Shown here in pieces: positions 39,782 to 52,123 of a stretch of 64,000 bases of DNA. The notes beneath the pieces are model-generated. The model did not search any database. It was not told the origin of the DNA and saw only the letters and a list, made by a program, of their open reading frames with translations. The stretch is taken from NCBI RefSeq assembly GCF_015832195.1, contig NC_052017.1, forward strand, positions 10,306,790 to 10,370,789. Reading direction: 5' to 3'. A program made the translations under genes and the position numbers. The DNA comes from Motacilla alba alba. Its lineage: Eukaryota > Chordata > Aves > Passeriformes > Motacillidae. The number at the start of each line of letters is the position of its first letter. Positions within the stretch are counted from its first letter, which is position 1.

Positions 39782-40228
39782 AAGGACACTGAGGTGCTGG
39801 ATTGTGTCCAGAAAAGGGCTATGGAGCTGGAGCAGGGTCTGCAGCACAGGCTACACGAGGAGCAGCTGAGGGAGCTGGGGGTGTTTAGCCTGAGCAAAAG
39901 GAGGCTCAGGGGTGACCTTTTCACTCTCTAGAACTGCCTGAAAGGAGGCTGCAGCCAGGTCAGTCTCTTCTCAGACAACCAGCAACATGGACACAAGCTG
40001 TGCTGGTTGAGGTTTATGTTGGACATTAGGAGGAATTTCTTCACAGAAGGGATGATCAGACACTGGAACAGGATGCCCAGAGAGGCGGTGGAGTCACTGC
40101 CTCTGGAAGTGTTTGAGGAAAGACGTTAGGACGTGGTAAAGTGGCATTTAGCTGACATGGTGGTGCTTGGACTCAATAACCTCGGAGGTGTTTTCCAACC
40201 TAACAGATTCTGTGACTCCGTGATTCTT
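39782..40228 (+). mobile_element. CR1 LINE fragment, plus orientation
   Basis: It reads 'aaggacactgaggtgctgg', then 'gaggagcagctgagggagct', 'aggaggctcaggggtgacc', 'gacattaggaggaatttctt' and the terminal 'gattctgtgactccgtgatt'. It shares subfamily-specific sequence with the 37.6-kb copy but lacks that copy's triplication. The element ends about 570 bp before the GTPBP4 start codon. Confidence 0.92.
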
Positions 40229-40398
40229 GCACAATCCCAAGATACTCTTCCAGGTGTCCCACGGGTGACCCGGAGCTGCTCCAGGAGATCCAACTGGTGA
40301 GCGCCTGTCCTGGGCCACAGCACTGACTGCAGCTGTGACAGCTTGGGGACGAGGCCATTCATGGGCCCCTTGGCCCCCATAAGGCTTTCGGGGTCCCT

Positions 40399-40450
40399 TC
40401 CATATTCTCTCTATTATTAGCTCCTCCATATTCTCTCTATTATTAGCTCC
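40399..40450. repeat. 26-bp perfect tandem duplication upstream of GTPBP4
   Basis: Two identical 26-bp units, beginning tccatattctctctattatt, lie head to tail at 40399-40424 and 40425-40450, about 350 bp before the GTPBP4 start codon and at the edge of its CpG island. Confidence 0.95.
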
Positions 40451-40499
40451 TTTGCGCTAATGGAAATCAGCCTTTACTCATGGCCCAACAGGCTGAGGG

Positions 40500-41110
40500 T
40501 GTATTTTGCTTTCTCGGCCCTACGGCGCTCAAGCCATGTCTGCCCCTAATCCTCACAACAGGGAGCCATTGCCAGAACCCTGCTCGTGGCCAAGTGCTTC
40601 TCTGGCAAGACCCAGACTAAACCCCAAGTGCCTTTCCCCCTTCCATCTTCCCTCCCTCTCTCTCCACCGCTCTCCTCCCTCTCCCTCTCCCTGTCCCTCC
40701 CTCCCTCAGCCAGCCCGGGCCGGACGCGCGCAGCTCTCGCGAGAGCGCCGGGCGCGCTCCCTTTCCGGCGCGTGGCGCGGCGGCGGCGGTGGCCATGGCG
40801 CTCTACAACTTCAAGAAGATCACGGTGGTTCCGTCTGCCAAGGTACGGCCGCGCTCCCCCGCTCCTGCTCCTGCCCCGGCCCCTGCCCTCAGTGCCCTCC
40901 GCACCGGGCCGTCCCTCCCGTTTCCCCCGCTCGGCAGCTTCCGAGGACCGCGCTGCCCTCCTGTCCCTTCCGCGGTGCCGGCGTGGTGTCGGCCTTCGCC
41001 TCCTCCCCCTCCCGCGGGAGCCGTGGACTCGCCCGTGCTGGTGCTGCTGCGCCCGGCGGCCCGTACCATGTTCAGTGTCGGGGGGGTCCTGTCAGAATCC
41101 TGAGCAGGGA
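40500..41110 (+). promoter_or_regulatory. GTPBP4 CpG-island promoter
   Basis: GC- and CpG-rich DNA surrounds exon 1 of GTPBP4. Upstream of the start codon a long pyrimidine-rich tract (about 40622-40708, mostly C and T) is followed by a TCTCGCGAGA palindrome at 40735-40744, 51 bp before the ATG. That palindrome is a known core element of TATA-less housekeeping promoters, and no TATA box is visible. The ATG context (GGCC ATG G) is strong. The exact transcription start cannot be read from sequence. Confidence 0.75.
40735..40744. promoter_or_regulatory. TCTCGCGAGA palindromic promoter element
   Basis: A perfect 10-bp palindrome within CTCTCGCGAGAG, between the pyrimidine tract and the start codon. 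In vertebrates this element marks housekeeping and often bidirectional CpG-island promoters. Here it fits constitutive expression of a ribosome-assembly gene. Confidence 0.7.
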
Positions 41111-44100
41111 TCGTGAGGCCGTGCTTCTCCCTGCGGGGGTGTCCTCCATAAAATCCCTCCTGTTTTCCAAACCTGCCTCATTCCGAAACTCATCGCAGCG
41201 TTTTGCTTCAAAATGAAGTCCTCTGCCAGTCGGAGGAAGGGGTTTTAAACTAAGCACGGTGAGGGGAGCTCCCAATAGAAACTGGGCAGGGAATGTGCAA
41301 ACTGCTCATTCCTGCCTGCCCTAAGACATACGTGTCCAACTGTGGATGCACTGAACTCGTCAGCGTGCTCCTCCACCAAAATAAAATTATTGCCTTTACA
41401 AGAACTTGACATTTTGTGTGATTAATCGTGTTTCCTCGATTGCAGGACTTCATAGATTTGACATTGTCAAAGACCCAGCGAAAGACCCCAACTGTCATTC
41501 ATAAACATTATCAAATCCATCGGATTCGACATTTTTATATGCGAAAAGTCAAATTTACTCAACAGAATTACCATGACAGACTCACTCAGATCTTAACAGA
41601 TTTCCCGAAATTAGATGTAAGTGTTTTCTCATTTTCGGATTTCTCTGTGTAGACCATTTGGCTGATTTCAAGTAGATTTTACTATGAGTAGTGGGCAAAA
41701 CCTGTACTGCAAAAGTAGTATGTTCCTGTGAAGAGCAGAAGTCTAAGTTGCGCCCATGGATGGTCATTGAAGGCTGGATTTTACAACCTTTTAGCTGATC
41801 AGATATGTTTGACAGAAGTTGCTTTTAATTTAAGTCAAAATGTGGGGATTTTGAGTATGTTGTGTTGCCTATTTCTTCTTTGTGTGTGCCTATGGAAATT
41901 CTGCTTATGTGTAATCTTCCTGAGGAAATACCAAGAAATAGATCATATTGCTTTCCATCTTCAGGAGTTAATTTGACAACAATAAATGTTGTCCTCAGCC
42001 CCATAAAGGGTCGTGTCAGAAACACAGTATTAAGTTCCAAGAACTGCAACTGTATCCATGTGCCCGGCAGGACTTTTTTAGGGGCAGTTTTCTGCTCAGA
42101 CTGAAATTATTCACCTATTAAATTGGTTTTCTTGATAATTTCATATCCAGTGAGAGTTGGTCCAGAATTCCCAGAAATATCTCATGGTTTTGTTTTTTTT
42201 TAACATCACATGATGAAATTTCTTCAGGTAAATACATAACTAGCTGAAATACACTACTTTAAAGATTTGTACCAAAGATGCCACTTCCTTGAAAAGTTAA
42301 GGATTTATTTGGGCATAAAAAACCCCTTTTTGTCTCCTCTTGTATAGAATTAAATGCAGCACTCAGAAAAGAAAAGGAATTAATAATGTTGCTGTGTTTC
42401 TGCTGTAATATGAATTTCCTTTTAGAGACAATTTCTGTTGGCTTCTTGCAGTTTTTTTACTTGAAAAAGAGAGACTTCAAAGTTGTGATATGAAGTATTT
42501 TAGAAAGCAAAAGATCCACTGGAAACTCTGAATAAGCCAGAGATGTGTTTGCAGAAGAAATTCAGAGCAATTAAGATGCATGCATTTAATGACCAAGCAG
42601 ATTATTTTTCTTACAGAAGAGAGTAATGAAGATTGTTTGGCTTTTAGTGTCATTTGTGTTGGTGTCATTTGTTCTCCAGTCCATTGTTGTGGAGAAAAAG
42701 AAAATAACTTACATTGTGTGCAAGAAATAGTCATCTTAGAGTAAGAAAATAGGAGACTTAACATCGTGCTTTTGTTGTAGGATATTCATCCTTTTTACGC
42801 GGACCTGATGAACGTTCTGTACGACAAAGACCACTACAAGTTGGCTTTGGGGCAGATCAATATTGCCAAGAACCTGATTGACAAGTAAGGGCCGTTGATT
42901 GTCGGAACTCAGAATGTCCTGCAGACGTTCTCAGACGTTCCAGAGCCAGGTCAAAAGCATCTGAGACCCTGGCATGCAGCCAGAGACCCCTGTGGCTTTG
43001 AATCTGACCCACGGAACAGTTTACCAACTTTGCAGGAAGAACAAGAAGTCACAAAAGTTTAGATATTGTAGTAGAAGTAGTCACGAAGTGAAGGGTAGGA
43101 TTTTTGAGTGCTGTACAGGGGGGGTTTAAGCCTTGAATGCAGGGGTCCAAGTTTTGTACATGGGGGTCAGGGGTTCTAAGATGGAGGGACTTGGGTGTGC
43201 CCTGTCCTCTTTCTTTCTCCTTCCTAACCTCCATGTCTTTGGTGATGTTGGCACTCACAGATTGGATTAGTGTAGAAAGTCACCATTCAATATAGATAGT
43301 AGGTGTTGGGGAAAAGGTATAAACATGTAGTATGTAATATATGATATAAAAGATGGCACCAGCCCCCTGGGAGGGCAGTGTGCCTTTGTCTGAGCTGCTG
43401 AACGGGCCACAGCAGTTCAGGAGAAGAATCTTTTAGATAACCAACAATAAACTACCTTGAGAACAGACAACAGAAGACTACTGAGTCTTTCTTCGAAGGA
43501 GAGGAGGGACTTTTCCATCTTTTGGGGTCACCCCAGTCCGGGGGTGAAACCCCACAGTTGATGTGTGTGGTTTTGCCCGTGCCTGGGGGATTGTTGCTGA
43601 ACTGTGCTTTGCTGTGCCCGCAGCGTGGCCAAGGACTACGTGCGGCTGATGAAGTATGGGGACTCTCTGTACCGCTGCAAGCAGCTCAAGCGGGCGGCCC
43701 TGGGACGCATGTGCACCATCATCAAGAGACAGAAACAGAGCCTGGAGTATTTGGAGCAAGGTTGGTGTTACACATGGGCTGAAAAAAGGCACCACCTATT
43801 GGATGGAAAGTTTGCTAGGCTTAGTAGCAGTTAGAAGAATGCCTTTAGTACAGGTTACAGGTCCAGGAAACACAGGAACAGTTTTAAAATCCCCAAATAC
43901 TTAGTGTTTATTTTTCAGCAAAACAGTTTTCTCCTTGAATATTTATTAAATTTTGTGGTATTACTAAGTGATAAAAATTTTTCTTTGTTTAAAAGTTGCA
44001 AGCATGCTTTTACTTACCATTCTTTTCACTAACATGTATGTGAAAAATGTTGCTAAAGATTTTGCAGACATTACTCCTTACTTCAGACTTACAAATCCTT

Positions 44101-47100
44101 CAGGTTACATTGCCTGACTTGGTGTAGTCATTCTAGCTGTAAGACAGTGGTCTCCATTTTTTAAATATTTCTTAAATTTTATTTTTGTTGTATGTGGATA
44201 CTTGTGATGTCTGCAAATTATTACATACTTTCATAAATGATCATAATGTTACTAATTTTTATGTAAACAATTCAGCATATGTATAGTTATTCCATCTCAG
44301 TAAAACTAAAATTATCACAGATACTTAAAAAATCTTTTTCACATTTCAGTGCGACAGCATTTGTCTCGTTTGCCAACCATTGATCCCAATACACGAACTC
44401 TTCTGCTGTGTGGCTACCCAAATGTTGGGAAATCCAGCTTTATAAATAAGGTTTGTGAGGGGTTTTTCCATAGATAATATCGAGATACAATTTAATTAAA
44501 ATAAGGTAACTTCTAAACAATTTGATATAGTTGTGGTAGTGTCTGATGTGAGCAGGAGCAAGTTCAAATATGTGAGTAGAGGTTGAATGAAATTCCTGGA
44601 GGAATAAATGGAAATTTTGGATAGATTTCACTCTTAAAAATCCTTATCTTTTCCAAAATAGCATCCCATTAGCATATTTTCTGATAGACAAACCTTTGTA
44701 GAGAAGCTAGAATAACCAATTTTTAGCTTTTTTATTCCCCCTCTAGCAAAGGAAGTGTATCATAATTAGGATGTACTGCTTGCAACTTCAGAAAATTTTA
44801 AATAAATGTGTGTGACTAATTCTTGTTTGAAGGTTACAAGAGCAGATGTAGAAGTGCAGCCTTATGCCTTTACCACGAAATCTCTCTTTGTGGGACATAT
44901 GGATTATAGGTATCTACGTTGGCAGGTAAGAACTGTTACTGTCTCTCAGTTTCTTGAAAGAGTGAGCTGGTTATAGCCTGATGTGCCTTTTTGCCATGGG
45001 AGCTGTATTTTTGTGTCTTGATGAGACAGATTGTGTCTGGCAGCTGCTGTGAAAGGTGCAGTGTGCCAAGTGAGAGCAGCAGTCAAAACTTGCTCTAAAA
45101 ATGTACATGCATGGGTCTGTTTTCAATAGGAGGGAAGATGGGGAATGGAATTATTGACTAAAGCCAGATCATTTTTTATCACTCAAATTCTGGGCTGGGT
45201 AGGGGCAGCATTTTCCCTTCCTCTGTAATACTTGGAGTGTTGTTTATGAAAATTCATTCTTCTTCCATTTCTGCATTTTCACATTCTCAGTTTGGCAGAG
45301 CTCACAGTTCTGTTTGTGACTGAAAGGAAAAACTGTCGCTGTCTTTAAAAAGACAATATATGAACAATCAAATGTGTTCTGCAATAGCTGATCAGCAACA
45401 CCTGGCTTAATGATGTTAATTTTAGGTAGTAGACACTCCTGGTATTTTGGATCACCCCCTGGAGGACAGGAACACCATTGAGATGCAGGCTATCACTGCC
45501 CTGGCACATCTGTGTGCTGCTGTGCTCTACGTGATGGATGTGTCTGAGCAGTGTGGGCATAGCCTGGAGGAGCAGGTGGAGCTCTTCAGAAATATTAAGC
45601 CATTGTTTGCTAACAAGGTGAGCTTTGTTCACATTATTAACAAACCCCAGGGGTTTATAACATGGTAACTTGAATTAAGATTTTTTTTTTGCCTTTTTAT
45701 CAGCCACTTATAATCGTTGCAAACAAATGCGATGTGAAGAGGATTTCAGAACTTCCTGAAGAGAGTCAGGTTAGGATACTTCTCTCACTCTTGGTCTTCT
45801 GATGTTTACAAAAATACTGTGTGTGCATTGTGGATTATAATGGTTATAATTTTTATTGGGCAAAATCTTTTACATGATCATTTCTTTATTGAACTGCTCT
45901 AATAGTGCTGTGGGAGGTAGCTTTGCAGGTCTCAACCCCATCTTTCTTTAGTACTGTCTAATGTAGTCCTTGCCTAAATATTGTAAATGCCAAACAGACG
46001 GTAGGTTCTTAATGGTTTCAGAACTCTCTGATGGTGTAAGAACTTTCAGTTACTGCCTTAACTGGAAGTTAGACAATAGCTTTACTCAATAATCCTTTCA
46101 GTGACAGGCACAGTGAGCACAAGACTCAGAGGTCTTGCTGAACAGTTGCAGTAGAAGGTCCTGCAGGCTTAATTCAATTTTATCTACAGGCTAAAGCATA
46201 TAGAATTTTTGTTTCTCTCACTCTTTTCCCCTTATGGGTCATTTATAGATGTCTTTTAAAAAGTAGTTATTTGCTTATAAAGTAAGAAAGAGGTTAAATA
46301 GAACTATAATTGTAAACTTAGCATCATCTTTTTCAAAACACCTCCTAATAAAATTGTATGTATTGATACTGGATTAAGATTTCTGATCTTAATGTATTGT
46401 GGTATATTAAGAAATGCACAGGATGTCATTATTTGGGTCAACTTTTCAATTTTAGAAAATATTTGAAGCTTTTGAAGCAGAAGGATTTTCTGTAATAGAG
46501 ACAAGTACGCTAACTGAAGAAGGTGTAATCCAAGTTAAAACAGAGGTAGGTGCATTCTGTTAGTTTTATCTCAAATGAACAGCTAACATCTTGCTTCACT
46601 TGTATGAGTTTATTCTCAGTTAGACTGCATTATAGTGATAAACTTCAAAAATGTTTTCCTTGTTGTTCTTCAGCGAGCTTGGGTGAAAATGGAAAATAAT
46701 GTCGTAATACCTTTTTCTTTAAATTATGATTTTTTTCTGAGTCCTGCATCTGCATCTTCCCAGGATGCTTTTAATATAAAATAATTTGATGCTTTCTTGA
46801 GAGTTAGAGGTATAAGACAAAAAGAGAATAAGATGTGAAGCCAGATGCTTGGGATTGAATGCCTGCAGTGTCATTTGCTGTTTCTGAAAGGCTTTGTTCT
46901 TCACCTACCTTGCCATGTGCCCTCTTAGGCCTGTGACAGACTGTTGGCTCATCGTGTTGATACTAAAATGAAAGGAAACAAAGTGAATGAAGTACTGAAT
47001 AGATTACACTTGGCCATGCCAACCAAAAGAGATAACAAGGTAGGCTACGTGTTTACACTGTTTAATGTATTTCCCAGTACTTCTTAAGTAGAATAAGAAT

Positions 47101-48015
47101 TCTGTCATTGTTAATCTGCAAACAGATTCATATGATGAAGTTTTCCAATTTATTGTCTGTAAGTGCCTTTCCTGCTGGGAGCTTGGGATTTTGTATTCTT
47201 CAGAAATACATTACAGTGCAGCTGGTGATTTATAGCAGCGTAAAAAAAATTGATGTGAACTTTTCCTTTTTTTATTGGGGTGGATTTATTCCAGGAGCGA
47301 CTGCCTTTTATACCTGAAGGAGTAGTAGCTCGTAAGAAACGCATGGAAGTAGACACTCCCAAGAGGAAATTGGTAAGTGGCATCTCTAAATCAGGAAATC
47401 AGCAGCTGGATTTTAAATTTGCTGTGTGAGTCCATAGCTTCTAAATTAGATGGTATCTAAAGCCATGTATGTCTTTGCAGGAGAGAGATATTGAACTTGA
47501 AATGGGAGATGATTATATTCTGGATCTGCAGAGTAAGTATTAGATAAGAATTGGTATTACCATTATTATTACTAAACATCAAAGTGTGGCTATTTCAACC
47601 TTAAGGGGGAATACCTAAACCTGACTCCTTTCAACTAATTGCCAGTGCCACCATTTCATTGCACACTATCCTTCTGTTCCAGAACTGGAGATCTTTACTG
47701 ATGTGTTTTGTGATGATACTCAGTTGTTTCCCATTTTGGAGTCACAGACATGAAACAGCTGGTCTGATGATTCAAGTGATTTTTTTCTTTCCATTCTGTA
47801 TTGTAGTGCTTCATTAATTTCTGATGCTGTCTTTGTTAAGAAAGTATCAATATGAGAGAGAACTGCATGTACTGTGTTTCAGCTGGGTTTTTGTTGTCTG
47901 GCATGTCTTGGGGCAGTGGGTCTGAACGTAACTGAACAATCTTTGGCAGTAGCATGGAGGTCAGAAATATTTGTGAATATAGCAGAGATGCTGCCCAATT
48001 CTTAGGGATAGGGTG

Positions 48016-48059
<44 letters not shown>

Positions 48060-51000
48060 GTTTTTTGTCAGGGAACATTCTTTGAAATTAATTTTTGTCT
48101 CTTTATCAAATTTTGTTGTATTTTTAAGAATACTGGGACTTAATGAATTCATCTGAGAAATATGATAAGATTCCAGAGATATGGGAAGGCCATAATATAC
48201 TTGACTACATTGATCCTGATATAATGAGAGTGAGTTTTCCATTTTTTTGCTTTACACTATTCTTTCCTCTTTATCTCTTATTTGTTTAATGTCAGTTACC
48301 ATTTGTAGATTAAAAACAATGTATCATGAGAACCTGTTCTTTTTTGCATTGTCGCAGTTGTCATGGGAAAAAATACTAGTTTTTGAATGATAAAGGATAG
48401 AATTTCAAAAGAATGGAAAATTGCTTCACCTTGTCACAATGATGTTGATCTTATCTGTTCCATTCTAAAATATCAGGTTTGCACTAGAAGTTATATTTCT
48501 TTGTTCTTTGACTACAGCTACAGGAATGTAGCTATCAAAGTTTATGTATTTTTAATAATATGAAATTCATCCATCAGATTTATGTCTATGGAGGAAATGG
48601 ACTGGATGCTCAATTTGTAACATTTTTAGTTAATAACAGTCACTGTTTGGATTTCCTGCTGGGTTGTTGAGGAGGAGTGATGAGTGCAGCCCATAGAGCC
48701 TGCCAGTTATGCAGTTGGGTTCCTGTGAATTGCTGGTGTTCTGGACTCATGTTAAATGTCAGAAGAGAAGGGTTTTTCAGAATCTGTTTCCAGAAATGGC
48801 AGAGCAAGCACAGCTCACAGGACAGAAAGCTGCTTTAACACCCTGGGCAGCTTTGGGCAGCCACACAAATTTAGCCAAGTGATGATGTGGAGTGATGGAG
48901 TTAGTCTGCAGAGCAGTGTGCCCATGGGTTCACAGTAATCTCTGTCACCAGCCCCATTAGTGGGGTTATCAGGCAATGGAGTTCCTTCTTTGAAGGGTCT
49001 ATGTGCTGTCATGGCCCGTACACAAATGTAATGTTGAGGATCATAAGTCAAGGATCTGATCTCCATTTTATCTCTTCAAAATCTAAGAAACTGGAAGAAT
49101 TGGAGAAAGAAGAAGAGCTGAGAGAAGCTGCTGGAGAATATGACAGTGAATCAGAAAGTGAAGATGAAGAAATGATGGAAATCAGAAAATTGGCAAGGAA
49201 GATAAGAGAAAAGAAGAAACTGAAAATCCTGCAGTCAAAGGAAAAAGATGTTCATGGTCCAAGGATGCCTAGAACAGCTAAAAAGGTGAGTGTAGAACAT
49301 GTTCTGTAAAAGCATGATCTGTAAAAAATCTTGCTGCCATGTAACAGCATCATGAAAGCATGTGTCACTGTCAGGTAGTGGACTGATGGCTTTTGCTCAT
49401 ACTTGGCCCTGTCACTGCTTGCTTCCTTCTGTTCTCCCAGGAGTTCTGGTCACTGCTTAGCTGAGGAGGAATAGTAGCCCTTTTTTTTGTGTCATGTATG
49501 TGAGTCTTGTGAGTCCATATATATTGCAGAAAAGGTTTTTAATAATATGATTCAGTTTGTTTAACTTTTTTTTTTTGTATATTGTCTGTTTGCTTAAAAT
49601 TCAAATAATGCTAAGAATTAGATAATTACTTAAAATCACAATCACGTAAAATTTGTTTTGGAAAAGGTGATGTGTCTTTTTGGTAGCCAGGTATCACTTT
49701 CTGATGGCAGAGTCTTTTCTGACCAGTCCAGGACAATTGCAAAGTAATAAATTGATTGCTAGACATTTTGAGAAAACGAATGAGGCTGCTATTGCCCCCA
49801 AGATCTCTTCTCCAGAGTGTGTGCCTTTTGGGAGAAAAGGAGTAATTTTTGACCGAACTATCTCTCCTTGTCAGCTTCCCCCCAAAAAAGCAAACTAATT
49901 ATAAGATCTTTAGGAAATGTTGGGCCATTGGAGTCCTGTGAAGCAGAATTTATGGGTGCAAAAAAATAAGTTGCAAAAAATGAAATGTGAAGGTAGGACG
50001 TCAATGACCTGCATATGAATGTGATAAAGCCAGAAATATATAGTGAATATAATGGACTTGTGGTGGTATATTGAGACAAAAAGTAAGGTGGAAGGATTTT
50101 TTTAAAAGAAATGTGTTTTCTTAATGTGTTTTTACAGGTCCAGAGGAAGGTGTTAGAGAAAGAAATGACTGATCTTGGACTTGACATGACTAATAAAGAT
50201 GATGTAAGTTTTTGCTAATTAAACATAGTATTTGTCTAAAAGAGACTTAAATTTCTTTGAGCACACTTGAAATGCTTTTTAAAGTTGGCACAAGAGAGAG
50301 GTGGGATCTAATAAGGATGAATTAGGAACTGCAGATGAGGCAGTTGGTACTGGAATTTTTTGAGTAATGTGATCAAAACAGATTGTATAAGCTGGAAAAC
50401 TAACATTTATCAAGAATCATACATACATGTGCACTGCTTTCTTGGAATTTGTGTAGGATTCAAGAACAGGCTTAGCTAAGCATACATCTTAATTTTCAAG
50501 TCTGCTTTGTTGGATGAGACTCTACTATGTCAGAAACAGTAATAGCAACAGATCAGGCCTATCTTTTTATAGATCATTAATTCCATGAGCTGTAATTGAA
50601 AATTTGAGGGCAGCTGGCATCTTTAAATGTAAGGCAGATAAAGTTCTTCATCAGAGACTGCCCTTTAAGAGACTTAAACAGAAATTTTAAAACCCCAAAA
50701 CATTTTGTACAGCAAATCCAGCAGTATTACAGCTCCCTGGATCTTGAGATCTCTAATTCTTTAGCTAAACAAGGAGTTGTGAAACAAGAACTGTCAACAT
50801 TACACATCTGAAGCAAGCATTTATGGTTCTCAGAGCTGCCATGCCATGTTGATGTAGGAGCAATTTAGGAATGTAATACTTATGCTATACATGATCAGTC
50901 TTCCATGTCTGAAATTCTTTAGGGCTTTGCCTGGTGCACAGGACATTAATCAGGGTAGGTTTCATCAAAATAGCTTAAGTGTTGCTATCCATTAATTTGT

Positions 51001-52053
51001 ATATTTTTATTGATTGCTTTTGAGTCTACTCCACCCAAAGAAAAAAGCCAGCTAGTAATTGTGGAGGAAAAAAAGCTAATATTCACTGAAATTTGAATGT
51101 TCCTGTAGGACAGAGAGACAGTGACCAACAGCTGTCAAGATCTTTATGTTACTGTGGAATAACCAATATAGTTTATCACTGCAATTCACTTCCTGTTTTT
51201 CCTATTACTCTGATAGGAAATGAGCTGATTGTTTCTGGCTTTAAAGGCTAGACGATGTTTTCAATTTCAGGCACATTATGTGAGGAGGTCGCGCAGCACC
51301 ACGAGGAAACGGAAGCGCGATGAGTCCGAAACGCCCAGGTCGGTGTCGCGCAGTCGCAGCTGCTCTCGCACACCACGGGATGTGTCTGGCCTTCGGGATG
51401 AAAAGGTTTGTTATTTATCTGTATTTACCTGCTTGGCAGCTCAGCCAGCATAATTGTACCCAAAGCAGCTCCTAGGAAACTTCAGAGCAGGCTGGTTATG
51501 TTTGTCCAGAGTTTGTGCTTGGTCTCGCTGCAGCTTCATCATCTTTTCATTTGGACTCTTTCTCTTCCTTCTTACAAATAACACGTAATAATACAGACCA
51601 AGGATGTACATTTTAATTCTTGTCTCTAAATGCAAGTCTGAAGGAAGAATTCTGCAAACTGTGGTTCCCCTTTAGTAAGTGAGGAATTCCAGGCATAGCA
51701 TGATCCTGTGTTAGTGCACTGGAAAGTTTTGCTAAGGAGGGTTAGTGCCTCTTTGATAGTGTCACAGTGGAACTGTTCTAGAGTTGGTGTTCATGTCCTT
51801 GATAAAACCACCCAGCTTAGTGGGTTTTTTAAAGGTAAAGCTTGTTACCTGGATTACTGAGGAAACTACTCTGCATGTTTGTTTGTTTGTTTTTAAATAG
51901 ATGGTGAAGAAGGTCAAGATCATGGCAAAGAAAGCTCAAAAGAAAATGAATCGCCTGGGCAGGAAAGGAGAGGCAGACAGGCACATATTTAACTTGAAGC
52001 CAAGACATCTGCTGGCTGGGAAGAGAAAATCCGGCAAAACACAGAGAAGATAA
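40795..52053 (+). CDS. GTPBP4: GTP-binding protein 4 (nucleolar GTPase NOG1), 17 coding exons
   Basis: NOG1 is a GTPase that associates with pre-60S ribosomal particles in the nucleolus. Coding exons: 40795-40842, 41446-41616, 42781-42884, 43624-43760, 44350-44450, 44833-44925, 45426-45617, 45704-45769, 46456-46545, 46929-47039, 47295-47372, 47481-47532, 48129-48229, 49088-49285, 50138-50203, 51271-51405, 51901-52053. All introns are GT-AG, phases agree, and the joined frame is 631 codons (human protein 634). After an N-terminal helical domain ([16 protein letters not shown] start) come G1 GYPNVGKS (residues 175-182), the PYAFTTK switch region (197-203), G3 DTPG (221-224) and G4 NKCD (289-292). 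An acidic EEEL/SESEDEE stretch lies near 457-476, and the Lys/Arg-rich tail is RNA-binding-like and nuclear-targeting. Residue 248 reads Cys in [12 protein letters not shown], where the family usually has Arg. Intron 3 contains a solo LTR. The start is fixed by family match and Kozak context. Confidence 0.97.
42900..43556 (+). mobile_element. Solo LTR of an ERVK-type endogenous retrovirus in GTPBP4 intron 3
   Basis: A 657-bp element begins TGTCGGAACTC and ends GAAACCCCACA, so it has the TG...CA ends of an LTR. It is flanked by a perfect 6-bp target duplication, GTTGAT, at 42894-42899 and 43557-43562. Six-base duplications are typical of beta-retrovirus-like (ERVK) integrations. A TATAAA lies at 43345-43350 and AATAAA at 43446-43451, both on the plus strand, so the LTR points the same way as the host gene. 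No internal viral genes are present; the single LTR is what remains after recombination between the two LTRs of a provirus. It starts 15 bp after the exon 3 donor site. Confidence 0.9.
48021..48058. repeat. (GT)n microsatellite in GTPBP4 intron 12
   Basis: About 19 GT units ending some 70 bp before the acceptor of exon 13, inside the pyrimidine- and T-rich intron end. Length changes here could influence splicing of a 101-nt exon, but this is only a possibility. Confidence 0.96.
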
Positions 52054-52108
52054 GCAGTCTTCTGAATCAAAATTAAAAACTAATCAAAAAATCAAATTTA
52101 AAATCAAA

Positions 52109-52123
52109 ATTAAATTTATTAAA
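52109..52123 (+). terminator. Candidate GTPBP4 poly(A) signals
   Basis: Two ATTAAA hexamers, at 52109-52114 and 52118-52123, lie 56-70 bp after the GTPBP4 stop codon and are followed by a T/GT-rich stretch. No canonical AATAAA is seen close by. This implies a very short 3' UTR, but a more distal site cannot be excluded. Confidence 0.45.

Noticed and set aside
40843..51900. snoRNA genes in GTPBP4 introns
   Set aside because: Ribosome-assembly genes often host snoRNAs, but I found no C/D box pair with terminal stem and no clear H/ACA pattern by eye.
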